Origin: CAZUZS01 sp964624795
Lineage (GTDB): Bacteria; Calditrichota; Calditrichia; RBG-13-44-9
Assembly: GCA_964624795.1 (NCBI GenBank)
Contig: CAZUZS010000008.1
Location: 1-64,000, forward strand
Reading direction: 5' to 3'
DNA length: 64,000 nt
Positions 8,652 to 17,934 of this stretch are shown here, piece after piece. Each line of letters starts with the position of its first letter. Position 1 is the first letter of the stretch. A program made the position numbers and the translations under genes. The notes under the pieces were generated by a model. It was not told where the DNA came from and ran no database searches. It was given only the letters and a program-made list of their open reading frames with translations.

Positions 8652-10067
8652 ATGTGTGGTGTTGCAGGATATTTTTCAAGATCGGGTGCCGACGTAGCGG
8701 ACAATGTTATGTTAGCGCTTTACTCTGAACAGCATCGTGGACAGGAAAGCTGCGGAATTGCTGTTTCGAACGGTAAGACGTTGTATGGCCATAAATCGAT
8801 GGGGTACGTGAAAGAAGTATTCACGCCCGATATCGTTCAAAAGCTGACCGGGCATATCGCTATCGGGCAGGTCCGCTATCCAACCCGGGGCAGCTCGGTG
8901 GTTGTAAATGCACAGCCTTACATCATCGAAACACTGAGCGGGCCGATTTACGCAATTGCCAGCAATGGCGATATTGTCAATTTCGAGGAAATCGCGCAAT
9001 GGCTGCAAAGCCGCGGTGTCTATCTGTCATCGGGAAATGACGGCGAGCTGATTGGCCGCTACCTGGTTTACCATCACGAGCGCCAGGGACTGACTATTCC
9101 ACAAGCCATCCGGCTGCTCATGAAAAAGGTGAAAGGCGCCTATTCCGCCATGTTCCTCACTCCTACGTCGCTTTTCATCTTCCGGGATGAATACGGTTTT
9201 CGCCCGCTATTTATTGGCGAAGTGGGCGAAGACGTGGCGGCCGCCTCCGAAACATGCGCATTGGACATCCTGCGTCCGGAAAATATTAGAGAGGTGCTGC
9301 CGGGCGAGATTATTCAGATTACCAGGGAACAGACCATTTCTTCACCGAAATCCCAGGCGCTGTTTGATGAAGAGCCCCAAAAGCGGCAGCATTGTATTTT
9401 TGAGATGATTTATTTCGCGCGGCCGGACAGCTCTCAATTTGACGAATATGTGTACGATGTTCGCCAGAAGATCGGCGCCAAACTGGCGAGCTATGACGAT
9501 TTCGATGCGGATGTGGTGATCCCGGTTCCCGATTCGGCCAATTTCATTGCGCTGGGTTATGCCAACGCCAAGCGAATCCCGTTCAATTTCGGATTGATCC
9601 GGAATCATTACGTCGGACGCACTTTTATTCGCCCCGACCAGTATTTGCGGGATGAATCCGTCCGGCAGAAATTCAATCCACTGAAGGATTTTTTCAATGA
9701 CAAAAAGGTGGTAGTGGTGGACGATTCCATCGTGCGGGGAACAACTATCCGCAAGATTATCCGGATGATTCGCGGAGCGGGAGCGAAAGAAATCCACCTT
9801 CGCATCGGCTCACCGCCGGTCAAATATTCCTGTTACTACGGCATCGACACCCCAAACCGGGATGACCTGATCGCCAACAATATGTCGCTGGACGAAATCC
9901 GCGAATATGTTGATGCGGATTCGCTCAAATATCTGAAAAAGGAAGACCTGGAAACCTGCGTGAAGAAACCCGGCAATTTCTGCTACGCCTGTTTCACAGG
10001 CCAGTACCCGATTCCCAAAACGGCGTATGTCGCAGTAGCCGCCGAACAAGAGGAAGAACATGGGTAA
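8652..10067 (+). CDS. purF: amidophosphoribosyltransferase (PurF)
   Basis: PurF makes 5-phosphoribosylamine from PRPP and glutamine, the first step of purine synthesis. The protein starts Met-Cys-Gly-Val-Ala-Gly, so removal of Met exposes the Ntn-type catalytic Cys directly. AAGGA at 8636-8640 supports ATG 8652. A TTG at 8628 would add a nine-residue non-acidic leader and is less likely. The glutaminase domain occupies about 1-235 and the phosphoribosyltransferase domain follows, with PRPP loop VVVVDDSIVRGTT near 355. Cysteines in HCIFEM, YSCYYG and FCYACFTG match the 4Fe-4S ligand pattern of the Bacillus-type enzyme. The 3' end overlaps folB by eight bases, so it heads a translationally coupled run. 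Confidence 0.97.
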   Translation: MCGVAGYFSRSGADVADNVMLALYSEQHRGQESCGIAVSNGKTLYGHKSMGYVKEVFTPDIVQKLTGHIAIGQVRYPTRGSSVVVNAQPYIIETLSGPIYAIASNGDIVNFEEIAQWLQSRGVYLSSGNDGELIGRYLVYHHERQGLTIPQAIRLLMKKVKGAYSAMFLTPTSLFIFRDEYGFRPLFIGEVGEDVAAASETCALDILRPENIREVLPGEIIQITREQTISSPKSQALFDEEPQKRQHCIFEMIYFARPDSSQFDEYVYDVRQKIGAKLASYDDFDADVVIPVPDSANFIALGYANAKRIPFNFGLIRNHYVGRTFIRPDQYLRDESVRQKFNPLKDFFNDKKVVVVDDSIVRGTTIRKIIRMIRGAGAKEIHLRIGSPPVKYSCYYGIDTPNRDDLIANNMSLDEIREYVDADSLKYLKKEDLETCVKKPGNFCYACFTGQYPIPKTAYVAVAAEQEEEHG

Positions 10068-10428
10068 GATCCGGTTAAATAACATGATTTTCTATGCGCA
10101 TCACGGCTACTACCAGGCCGAGCGTGAATTGGGCCAGAAGTTCCAGGTGGATGTGGAGTTGGAAAGCGATTTTTCGAAGGCGATTGAATCTGACAGTCTG
10201 AACGATGCGGTGAATTTTGAGGCGGTTTATCACAACATTCACCATATCTTTAACAGCTACAAATTCACTTTGCTGGAGACCCTGGCGGACCGGATTGCCG
10301 AGGATGTGTTGAAAAATTTCCCTGCGGAATCGGTTCTGATCCGGGTTCGCAAGCCGCAGGTGCCCTTGAACGGTTTTCTGGATAATGTTGAAGTTGAACT
10401 CATACGGCGCAAATCGGAAAATGGCTGA
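10060..10428 (+). CDS. folB: dihydroneopterin aldolase (FolB)
   Basis: FolB cleaves 7,8-dihydroneopterin to 6-hydroxymethyl-dihydropterin in folate synthesis. The 122-residue protein has the complete signature. AHHGYYQAERELGQ lies at 13-26 with Glu21, then VDVELESD, the conserved Glu73 in LLETLA, and catalytic Lys98 in RVRKPQVPLNG. Length is normal for the family, which forms octamers. It overlaps purF by eight bases and folK by eight bases, so the three are almost certainly co-translated. This pairs folate-pathway steps 7 and 8 directly with purine entry. Confidence 0.96.
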   Translation: MGKIRLNNMIFYAHHGYYQAERELGQKFQVDVELESDFSKAIESDSLNDAVNFEAVYHNIHHIFNSYKFTLLETLADRIAEDVLKNFPAESVLIRVRKPQVPLNGFLDNVEVELIRRKSENG

Positions 10429-10930
10429 CGCCTTTATCGCGCTGGGTTCCAATCTGGGAAATCGCTTACATCATTTAATCGCTTCCGTCGATCTCTTGCG
10501 TTCGACGGAAAAAATTATCTCCATCGCGCCGCTTTATGAGAGCAGCGCCTACGGCTACACGGAGCAGCCAATGTTCCTGAATTCTGCCATCATGCTGCAA
10601 ACCACCGCCGAGCCGTTGGTGTTGTTAGAAAGGTTGAAGGAAATTGAAAAACAAGTGGGCCGGAAACAGCGAATCCGTTGGGGCCCGAGGGAGATCGACC
10701 TGGATATTGTTTTCTACGATCAGCTCATCATGAGAAATGACAGATTAGCAATTCCGCATCCCGATTTTCAGAATCGCAGGTTTGTTCTGCAGCCCCTTAC
10801 CGATATGGCTCCCGGTTTCATATCACCGCTCCATCAAAAAACCCTGCTCCAATTACTAAATGTCTGCACGGATACGACAAAACTAATATTGACCTCAACG
10901 GAATGGTACCCTCATGGACTTAAAATTTGA
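10421..10930 (+). CDS. folK: hydroxymethyl-dihydropterin pyrophosphokinase (FolK)
   Basis: FolK transfers pyrophosphate from ATP to 6-hydroxymethyl-dihydropterin, using the FolB product. The likely start is ATG 10421, which overlaps the folB stop by eight bases and gives the family's usual N-terminus, FIALGSNLGNR. An upstream in-frame ATG at 10385 would add twelve poorly conserved residues. Motif RWGPREIDLDIVFYD (about 84-98) carries the metal-binding aspartates, and IPHPDFQNRRFVLQPL follows. At 169 residues its length is typical. It overlaps the downstream kinase gene by 17 bases. Confidence 0.95.
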   Translation: MADAFIALGSNLGNRLHHLIASVDLLRSTEKIISIAPLYESSAYGYTEQPMFLNSAIMLQTTAEPLVLLERLKEIEKQVGRKQRIRWGPREIDLDIVFYDQLIMRNDRLAIPHPDFQNRRFVLQPLTDMAPGFISPLHQKTLLQLLNVCTDTTKLILTSTEWYPHGLKI

Positions 10931-11576
10931 TCATTTACGTTATATTTCTATTGAAGGCGTCATCGGCGCCGGAAAAACCTCGCTGGCGCACCTGCTGCAG
11001 CATAAATTAGCCGGACGGCTGGTACTGGAAGAATTTGAAGAAAACCCCTTCCTGGAAGATTTTTACCGGGATCCCGAACATTACGCTTTCCAGACACAAA
11101 TCTTTTTCTTGCTAAGCCGCTACCGTCAGCAGGAAAATATCATGCAATATGACCTGTTTGAGAAGCAGCTTGTCACCGATTATATGTTCGTAAAAGACCG
11201 GATTTTTGCCACTTTGAATTTGAATGAAAAAGAGATGACCCTCTACAATATGCTGGCCAGAATTCTGGAAAAACGAGTCATAAAACCGGATATCGCTATC
11301 TACTTAAAAGCATCCACCAAACGACTGATGCATAACATCCGGAAGCGAAACCGGCCTTACGAACGACACATCAAAGAAGATTACATCGAATCGCTCAACC
11401 GTTTGTACGATGAATTTTTCTGGAATTACAGCACCACCCCGCTCCTGATCATCAATACCGAAAATCTTGATTTTGTAAATAATGAGAATCATTTTAGTCA
11501 AATATTAGTTGAAATTAGCAAACATAGAATTGGCAAGAAGTTGGTTAATTTCAATCTCGATTTAGGTTTATTATGA
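10914..11576 (+). CDS. deoxynucleoside kinase (dGK/dCK/TK2 family)
   Basis: This 220-residue kinase phosphorylates deoxynucleosides for nucleotide salvage. The P-loop GVIGAGKT sits at 15-22. A VTDYMFVKDRIFA segment near 86-98 corresponds to the conserved D-R region. An arginine-rich lid, RKRNRPYER, lies near 143-151. These mark the dCK/dGK family rather than thymidine kinase type II. The preferred base cannot be determined. It overlaps folK by 17 bases and the next small gene by four (ATGA), placing salvage in the purF-fol operon. Confidence 0.92.
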   Translation: MDLKFDHLRYISIEGVIGAGKTSLAHLLQHKLAGRLVLEEFEENPFLEDFYRDPEHYAFQTQIFFLLSRYRQQENIMQYDLFEKQLVTDYMFVKDRIFATLNLNEKEMTLYNMLARILEKRVIKPDIAIYLKASTKRLMHNIRKRNRPYERHIKEDYIESLNRLYDEFFWNYSTTPLLIINTENLDFVNNENHFSQILVEISKHRIGKKLVNFNLDLGLL

Positions 11577-11773
11577 TCCGATTTTTTCTTTTCATAATTT
11601 TATTATTTTTGATCTGGCAGTTTACCAAGAAAATATTTGTACTGTTTTTCACGCCCCATAGCGAAGTGAAGGGAAATTCCCGAAAAAAAAATCAGAAATT
11701 TGATCCAGATGATATTGAAGATATCGATTATAAGGAGGTAAAGAGGAAAAGGATGAATGAAAAACAGGAATAG
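11573..11773 (+). CDS. small single-span membrane protein
   Basis: This 66-residue protein has an N-terminal hydrophobic helix (3-27) and a highly charged cytosolic tail with an acidic patch (DPDDIEDIDYKEV, 44-56) before a basic end. The family is not certain; short proteins of this shape occur in Bacteroidota-like genomes next to metabolic genes. The start overlaps the kinase stop (ATGA at 11573-11576), and the end overlaps the HD-GYP gene by 17 bases. That strongly supports it as a real coupled gene despite its size. Function unknown. Confidence 0.7.
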   Translation: MIRFFLFIILLFLIWQFTKKIFVLFFTPHSEVKGNSRKKNQKFDPDDIEDIDYKEVKRKRMNEKQE

Positions 11774-13043
11774 TGATAAACTGCGTTCATTGGAAGAAGA
11801 AAATAAGCGCCTGCAAGTCCTGCTGCACCTGGCGCAAAACCTGCAAACCCACCTTGAAGTTGACAAACTACTGCAAGCCACGATGGAAGAAGTGGCAAAG
11901 ATACTGTTTGCAGACCGCTGTACCGTTTTTCTACTGGATGAGGAGAAAGGTGAGTTGTGGTCAGTTGTGGCCATGGGAATCGAAAAAGGAAAGGGAATTC
12001 GCTTCCCGGCTGACAAGGGCATTGCCGGGCATGTGGCAACCACCGGCGAAATTTTGAATATCCCGGATGCTTACCAGGATAACCGCTTTAATCCCGAAAT
12101 CGATCGCAAGACCGGCTACCTCACGCGCAATATGCTGACCATGCCACTCAAAAACAAAAACGGCGAGATCATCGGGGTATTCCAGGTTCTGAATAAATCG
12201 GATGGCCCGTTCACGGTGAAGGATGAAGAGCTGCTCACGGCAATCTCGCAGATTGCGGCCACCACAATTGAAAATTCTTTATTATATGAAGAGCAGGTAG
12301 AATCTCTCAACAGTTTTGTGGAAACACTTTCTGCTGCGCTGGACACAAGAGACTATATCACAGCCGGCCACTCCCGGCGGGTCACTCTTTACACGCTCGC
12401 GATATGTGACGAAATGGCATTGAAGGAAGGATGCTGTGAGCAGGTTCGCTATGCCGGACTGCTGCACGATATCGGCAAGTTAGGAGTCCCGGAATCGGTC
12501 TTATTCAAGGCCGGCAAACTTACAGATGAGGAATATCAAATCATCAAGAAACACCCCGCTGTAACCCGCCAGATACTCAGCAGCATTCATTTCCCACGTA
12601 AACTTAAACACGTAACGGAAATTGCATCGACTCACCATGAAAAAGTAAATGGAAAAGGCTATCCGGACGGACTGAAATTTGAGGAGATCCCACTGGGCGG
12701 ACGCATGTTGGCCCTGGCTGATGTATTTGATGCGCTTACCTCCCGCCGCCAGTACCGCGACCGGGAATCGCTCGAAAAGGTGTGGGGAATAATTGAAAAA
12801 GAGCGCGGAGAGTCATTTGATCCGGAAATCATGGACATTTTTTTGGAAATATCCTCAAAACGAATTGTCGAAATCCTTGAATCTGACCAGCATAAGCGGT
12901 TAAATCATGCTGAACTGGAATCCCTTTCTGCCGTGCCGTTCAAGCAGATACTCGATCTGAAATTGCAGGATGATGCGCCGAATGCCGAGGACGATCAGAA
13001 AATTCTTCAGCTTTTTGATAAGTACTATCTGCGACAATATTAG
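11757..13043 (+). CDS. GAF-HD-GYP domain protein, probable c-di-GMP phosphodiesterase
   Basis: The 428-residue cytosolic protein begins with a short coiled coil (7-30). A GAF sensor domain follows (about 30-178), then an HD-GYP domain (about 185-385). HD-GYP landmarks are present: HSRRV near 205, HDIGKLGVP at 237-245, HHEKVNGKGYP at 293-303, and DVFDALTSRR near 322-331. All expected metal-binding His/Asp residues appear intact, so c-di-GMP hydrolysis is plausible. The usual Asp of the HHExxDGxGYP motif is Asn298. A 45-residue tail follows. It ends the purF-fol operon, linking nucleotide synthesis with second-messenger turnover only by position; what the GAF domain binds is unknown. Confidence 0.92.
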   Translation: MKNRNSDKLRSLEEENKRLQVLLHLAQNLQTHLEVDKLLQATMEEVAKILFADRCTVFLLDEEKGELWSVVAMGIEKGKGIRFPADKGIAGHVATTGEILNIPDAYQDNRFNPEIDRKTGYLTRNMLTMPLKNKNGEIIGVFQVLNKSDGPFTVKDEELLTAISQIAATTIENSLLYEEQVESLNSFVETLSAALDTRDYITAGHSRRVTLYTLAICDEMALKEGCCEQVRYAGLLHDIGKLGVPESVLFKAGKLTDEEYQIIKKHPAVTRQILSSIHFPRKLKHVTEIASTHHEKVNGKGYPDGLKFEEIPLGGRMLALADVFDALTSRRQYRDRESLEKVWGIIEKERGESFDPEIMDIFLEISSKRIVEILESDQHKRLNHAELESLSAVPFKQILDLKLQDDAPNAEDDQKILQLFDKYYLRQY

Positions 13044-13240
13044 ACTTTACCCGTTGGGCTAATTAATTCTCCACTAAGAGAAAACATTTGTTTCACATAA
13101 TTCCCCGGATATTTGCCATTTCGAACCCCACTGCAACTGGGTATGAAACCATTTAAAGATTTCTCGCTAACCCTCGAAATGAAACCACCGATCCTCGTTC
13201 CACTTCTCACTAAACTTCTATTTTTTTCGGCGATTCAACA

Positions 13241-13273
13241 TTTGGTTTTTCCACAACTTTGCCTTATATTTTG
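13241..13273 (+). promoter_or_regulatory. candidate Bacteroidota-type promoter of carA
   Basis: TTTG (13241-13244) lies 20 bases before TATATTTTG (13265-13273). This resembles the -33 TTG / -7 TAnnTTTG promoter known from Bacteroidota, with one extra base in the -7 box. The carA ATG is 26 bases further on. A similar arrangement precedes the 18655 gene. Confidence 0.4.
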
Positions 13274-13299
13274 CGGAATTTTTAACCTCTAATTGGACT

Positions 13300-14391
13300 A
13301 TGGCAAAATCCCAAATCAAGAGAACCTCGCCGTCACCACAGGGCAGGTTAATTCTTGAAGATGGGTCCGTATACCCCGGCGTTTCCTTCGGGGCCATGCA
13401 GTCAGTCGCCGGAGAAGCAGTATTCAACACCGGCATGGTCGGTTACCCTGAAACGCTGACTGATCCCTCATATTCCGGGCAGATCCTGGTGCTGACTTAC
13501 CCATTAATTGGCAACTACGGTGTTCCGGCAAGCGCGGCAAATTCGTCGCTGGAATCTTTACTTGAATCAGAGAAAGTTCAAATATCCGGCCTGGTGGTAG
13601 CCGATTATTCCGTGTTTCACAGCCACTGGAATGCAGGGAAAAGCCTGGGTGAATGGTTAGCGGAAAATAATATCCCGGCGCTCACCGGAATTGACACCCG
13701 CACCCTCACCAAAAAGATGCGGGAAAAGGGCACCATGCCGGGCAAGATTGAATTCGATGATATGCCGGTTGACTTTTACGATCCCAACCTGGACAACCTG
13801 GTGAGCGGGGTTAGCACTCCGGCGCCTTCCCGCTACGGCGAAGGGAAAAAACGGGTATGCCTTATCGACTGCGGCTGCAAGCACAATATCATCCGCAACC
13901 TGGTAAAAAGAGGCGTGGAGGTGCTTCGGGTTCCGTGGGATCACGACATCGGACAGGAAGATTTTGACGGCCTGCTGATTTCCAATGGCCCCGGCGATCC
14001 CAAAATGTGCCGCTACACCATTCTGCAAATCCGGCAGGCGATCTCGCAGGATATCCCGGTTTTCGGCATCTGCCTGGGGCACCAGCTTATGGCGTTGGCT
14101 ACCGGTGCCAATACCTACAAGCTGAAATACGGACACCGCGGCCAGAACCAGCCGGTGCGGGAAGCAGGCAGCAATCGCTGCCTGGTCACGTCCCAAAACC
14201 ACGGTTTCGCAGTGGACAACAGCACCCTGCCGGATGGCTGGGAACCGTGGTTCATCAATCTCAACGACGGGACCAACGAAGGCATCCGGCACGTTTCGGG
14301 ACGTTTCAGGAGTGTGCAGTTTCACCCCGAGGCCAGCCCCGGTCCGGTAGATGCCGGTTATTTGTTTGATGAATTTTTGGAGAAGCTATAG
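13300..14391 (+). CDS. carA: carbamoyl-phosphate synthase small (glutaminase) subunit
   Basis: CarA releases ammonia from glutamine and channels it to CarB for carbamoyl phosphate, feeding pyrimidine and arginine synthesis. The 363-residue protein has the N-terminal CarA domain, with FNTGMVGYPETLTDPSY near 42-58. The class I glutaminase domain has catalytic Cys258 in GICLGHQ and the His342/Glu344 pair in FHPEASPG. All catalytic residues are intact. There is no strong Shine-Dalgarno sequence before ATG 13300. carB follows after a 140-base gap containing an inverted repeat, so the two are probably one transcript. Confidence 0.97.
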   Translation: MAKSQIKRTSPSPQGRLILEDGSVYPGVSFGAMQSVAGEAVFNTGMVGYPETLTDPSYSGQILVLTYPLIGNYGVPASAANSSLESLLESEKVQISGLVVADYSVFHSHWNAGKSLGEWLAENNIPALTGIDTRTLTKKMREKGTMPGKIEFDDMPVDFYDPNLDNLVSGVSTPAPSRYGEGKKRVCLIDCGCKHNIIRNLVKRGVEVLRVPWDHDIGQEDFDGLLISNGPGDPKMCRYTILQIRQAISQDIPVFGICLGHQLMALATGANTYKLKYGHRGQNQPVREAGSNRCLVTSQNHGFAVDNSTLPDGWEPWFINLNDGTNEGIRHVSGRFRSVQFHPEASPGPVDAGYLFDEFLEKL

Positions 14392-14433
14392 CTGTTTTTT
14401 CGAGAATCGATTTGAAATGCACTGTGACATTTA

Positions 14434-14491
14434 TTTTTGACAGGATCAACCGGATAATGCAAAATATGAATCCCGTTCATCCGGTCAAAAA
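14434..14491. repeat. inverted repeat between carA and carB
   Basis: TTTTTGAC (14434-14441) pairs with GTCAAAAA (14484-14491), and CCGGAT (14450-14455) with ATCCGG (14479-14484). The words resemble a repeat seen again around 55951-55978 and 56239-56270, suggesting a dispersed family. Confidence 0.6.
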
Positions 14492-14531
14492 ACAGATTGT
14501 AATATTCACGAAATTTTATATTTAACCTGAG

Positions 14532-17500
14532 ATGGATAAAGCAAAAAACAAGATAAAAAAAGTCATCATCCTGGGGAGCTCGGCCTTGAAGATCGGCGAA
14601 GCCGGGGAGTTCGATTACTCCGGCAGTCAGGCTATTAAGGCGCTGAAGGAAGAGGGCATTTACACCATTCTCATCAATCCTAACATCGCCACCATCCAGA
14701 CATCGGAACAGCTTGCCGACCAGGTGTATTTCCTTCCGGTAACGCCTTTTTTTGTTGAAAAAATCATCGAAAAAGAAAAGCCGGATGGAATTCTGCTGAG
14801 CTTTGGCGGGCAGACCGCCCTGAACTGCGGGTTGGCGCTGCACGAAAAAGGCATCTTCGAAAAATACAATATGCAGGTGCTGGGGACACCTGTCGCCGCC
14901 ATTCAGGACACCGAGGACCGCCATCTCTTCATGCAGCGGCTGCGAGAGATAAACGCTGATTTCGCCCGCAGCAAAGCGGCCACCAGTGTGCAGGAAGCGG
15001 CTGCAATCGCCCGTGATCTGGGCTACCCTGCTATGATCCGGATTGCATTCGCACTGGGCGGACTGGGCTCCGGCCTGTGCCGCAGCAAAAAAGAAGTTGA
15101 GCAACTGGCCGCCAAGGCACTCTCGCATACCTCGCAAATCCTGGTGGAAGAATACCTGGAGGGTTGGAAGGAAATCGAATATGAGGTCGTGCGGGACCGC
15201 TTCGACAACTGCATCACGGTCTGCAACATGGAGAACTTCGATCCCATGGGCATTCACACCGGTGAGAGCATTGTGGTGGCGCCCAGCCAGACGCTGTCCA
15301 ATCGTGAATACCATTTGCTGCGGGAAGTCTCGCTGCGGGTGATCCGGCACCTGGGAATTGTGGGCGAATGCAACATCCAGTTTGCTCTGAGTCCCAATGC
15401 GGAAGAATACCGCATCATCGAAGTAAACGCCCGGCTGTCCCGCAGCTCGGCGCTGGCATCCAAAGCGACCGGCTACCCGCTGGCGTTTGTGGCGGCCAAG
15501 CTGGCCCTGGGATACGGACTTTTCGAGCTGCCCAACTCCATTACCAAAGTTACCACCGCCTTTTTCGAACCGGCGCTGGATTACGTGGTGGTAAAAATCC
15601 CCCGCTGGGATTTGAAGAAATTCCGCATGGTTTCCCGGCAGCTTGGTTCCGGGATGAAATCGGTGGGCGAAGTGATGGCAATCGGCCGCAAATTCGAGGA
15701 AGCGCTCCAAAAGGCGTTACGTATGTTGAACATCGGCGCGCTGGGGCTGGTGGGAAACGACGGCATCCATTTCGAGGACATCGAAAAAGAGCTGCAGCAG
15801 CCCACTGAAGAGAGAATCTTTGCGGTCGCGGAAGCGATTAAAATCGGACTTTCCATCGAACGGATTCACCAGCTATCGCACATCGACTCCTGGTTCCTGC
15901 AAAAGATTGCCCATGTTGTGGAAATTGAAAAACAACTATGCACCTTTAAAGATCAACAAATTCCGCATTCGCTGCTGCGGGAAGCCAAACAGGCTGGATT
16001 TGCCGATAAGCAGATCGCGGTTTGCACAAACCGCACCCAGCCGGAAATCCGCGAGCTGCGCCGCAGCCACAGCATCTACCCTTTCGTCAAACAAATCGAT
16101 ACGCTGGCAGCGGAATACCCCGCCCGCACCAACTACCTCTACCTCACCTACAACGGGCAGGAAGATGACATTGATTTCCCCGAGAAAAATGCGGTTGTAA
16201 TTCTGGGATCGGGCGCCTACCGCATCGGCAGCTCGGTGGAGTTCGACTGGTGCGCAGTAAATGCAGCGCTCACGCTTCGCGACAGCGGCTACCACACGGT
16301 TATGATCAATTACAATCCGGAGACGGTGAGCACCGATTACGATGAGTTCGATAAGCTCTTTTTTGACGAAATCCGGCTGGAGACAGTGCTGGAGATTTGC
16401 GAAAAGGTCAATCCGCTGGGCGTCATCGTTTCCATGGGCGGGCAGATTCCCAACAACCTGGCGTTTAAGCTGCACAAGGCGGGCGTGAAAATTCTGGGCA
16501 CTTCGCCGCAAAGCATCGATATGGCGGAGAACCGCCATAAATTCTCCAGCCTGCTGGACGAGCTGCACATCGACCAGCCGCGGTGGAAGGAGCTTACTTC
16601 GCCGGAACAGGCGGAAGCGTTCGCCAACCAGGCCGGCTACCCGGTGCTGGTGCGGCCTTCCTATGTGTTGAGCGGGGCAGCGATGGCGGTGGCTTCCGAT
16701 AACGAGGAACTTGGCCGATTTCTGCAAAAGGCAGTGGATGTTTCGCCGGAATATCCGATTGTCATCAGCAAATTTCTGGAAAATGCCAAAGAGATAGAGA
16801 TGGACGCAGTGGCGCAAAACGGGGAGATTGTCGCACATGCCATCTCGGAGCACGTGGAAAATGCCGGCGTCCACTCCGGGGACGCCACGCTGGTGCTTCC
16901 GCCGCAGCGCACTTACCTGGAAACCATTCGCCAGATTCGCCACATCTCCAAGAAGATTGCAGCCGCCCTGCACATCAACGGGCCGTTCAACATCCAGTTC
17001 ATCGCCAAACAGAATGAAGTGAAGGTGATCGAATGCAACCTGCGGGCGTCCCGCAGCTTTCCGTTTGTCTCCAAAATCCTGAAACAGAATTTTATTGAAA
17101 TCGCCACCCGGGCCATTATGGGTCAACCGGTAGAGCGGCTGGGAAATTCATTTTTCGAGCTCAACTACGTTGGCGTTAAGGCACCGCAGTTCTCGTTCAC
17201 CCGTCTGATCGGCGCTGATCCCACGCTGGGGGTGGAGATGGCGTCCACCGGCGAGGTGGGCTGTCTGGGAAATGACTTCGAGGAAGCCTTCCTGAAAGCG
17301 TTGATTTCAGTGGGCTACCGCTTGCCGGTGAAAACAGTGCTGCTGTCCACCGGTTCCATCGAGTCCAAGGCGGAGCTGCTGGAAAGCACCCGCTTGCTGA
17401 AGAACCTCGGTGTGAAATTTTACGCCACGGAAGGTACCGCGCGCTTTATGCAAAGCAACGGCATCCCGGCAGAAGTGCTGCACTGGCCGCTGGAAAAACG

Positions 17501-17732
17501 GCAACCTAATGTGGTGAATTTCATCAAGGAAGGTAAGATTGACCTGGTAATCAATATTCCCAAAAATTACAAAAAGGAAGAGCTGACCAACGGCTACATT
17601 ATCCGCCGCACCGCTGCCGATCACAACATACCGCTCATCACCAACCGGCAGTTTGCGATGCGTTTCGCCGAATCGCTTTCCCGGTTGACAGTGGATGACC
17701 TGGCAATTTTAAGCTGGAAGGAATATGAATGA
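14532..17732 (+). CDS. carB: carbamoyl-phosphate synthase large subunit
   Basis: CarB uses two ATP, bicarbonate and ammonia to make carbamoyl phosphate. The 1066-residue protein has the full duplicated layout. The first ATP-grasp half spans about 1-400, with IRIAFALGGLGSG near 170 and EVNARLSRSSALASKATGYP near 300. An oligomerisation region spans about 400-545. The second ATP-grasp half follows (about 546-930, with VRPSYVLSGAAMAVA and ECNLRASRSFPFVSK). The MGS-like allosteric domain takes the last 130 residues or so. The first-half wording FALGG, rather than the common FTLGG, is a minor variant. Length is normal. The start follows an AT-rich leader without a clear ribosome-binding site. Confidence 0.98.
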   Translation: MDKAKNKIKKVIILGSSALKIGEAGEFDYSGSQAIKALKEEGIYTILINPNIATIQTSEQLADQVYFLPVTPFFVEKIIEKEKPDGILLSFGGQTALNCGLALHEKGIFEKYNMQVLGTPVAAIQDTEDRHLFMQRLREINADFARSKAATSVQEAAAIARDLGYPAMIRIAFALGGLGSGLCRSKKEVEQLAAKALSHTSQILVEEYLEGWKEIEYEVVRDRFDNCITVCNMENFDPMGIHTGESIVVAPSQTLSNREYHLLREVSLRVIRHLGIVGECNIQFALSPNAEEYRIIEVNARLSRSSALASKATGYPLAFVAAKLALGYGLFELPNSITKVTTAFFEPALDYVVVKIPRWDLKKFRMVSRQLGSGMKSVGEVMAIGRKFEEALQKALRMLNIGALGLVGNDGIHFEDIEKELQQPTEERIFAVAEAIKIGLSIERIHQLSHIDSWFLQKIAHVVEIEKQLCTFKDQQIPHSLLREAKQAGFADKQIAVCTNRTQPEIRELRRSHSIYPFVKQIDTLAAEYPARTNYLYLTYNGQEDDIDFPEKNAVVILGSGAYRIGSSVEFDWCAVNAALTLRDSGYHTVMINYNPETVSTDYDEFDKLFFDEIRLETVLEICEKVNPLGVIVSMGGQIPNNLAFKLHKAGVKILGTSPQSIDMAENRHKFSSLLDELHIDQPRWKELTSPEQAEAFANQAGYPVLVRPSYVLSGAAMAVASDNEELGRFLQKAVDVSPEYPIVISKFLENAKEIEMDAVAQNGEIVAHAISEHVENAGVHSGDATLVLPPQRTYLETIRQIRHISKKIAAALHINGPFNIQFIAKQNEVKVIECNLRASRSFPFVSKILKQNFIEIATRAIMGQPVERLGNSFFELNYVGVKAPQFSFTRLIGADPTLGVEMASTGEVGCLGNDFEEAFLKALISVGYRLPVKTVLLSTGSIESKAELLESTRLLKNLGVKFYATEGTARFMQSNGIPAEVLHWPLEKRQPNVVNFIKEGKIDLVINIPKNYKKEELTNGYIIRRTAADHNIPLITNRQFAMRFAESLSRLTVDDLAILSWKEYE

Positions 17733-17934
17733 GCAGGGGGCCAGGGGCATGGCGCATAGCGCATTGCGCAAAGAAAGAAGATCAAAGATAAAAGAAGAAT
17801 AAATCCAGACGGAGCCCTGAAAAACCAATCTTACATCCCAGCGAAGTACGAAGAATTGCACCGTGGTTCTTAGCGAGAAACATTATGAGACTGATGATAG
17901 AGTTTGAAGGCAGCAAAGAAATGGCAAACATCAA

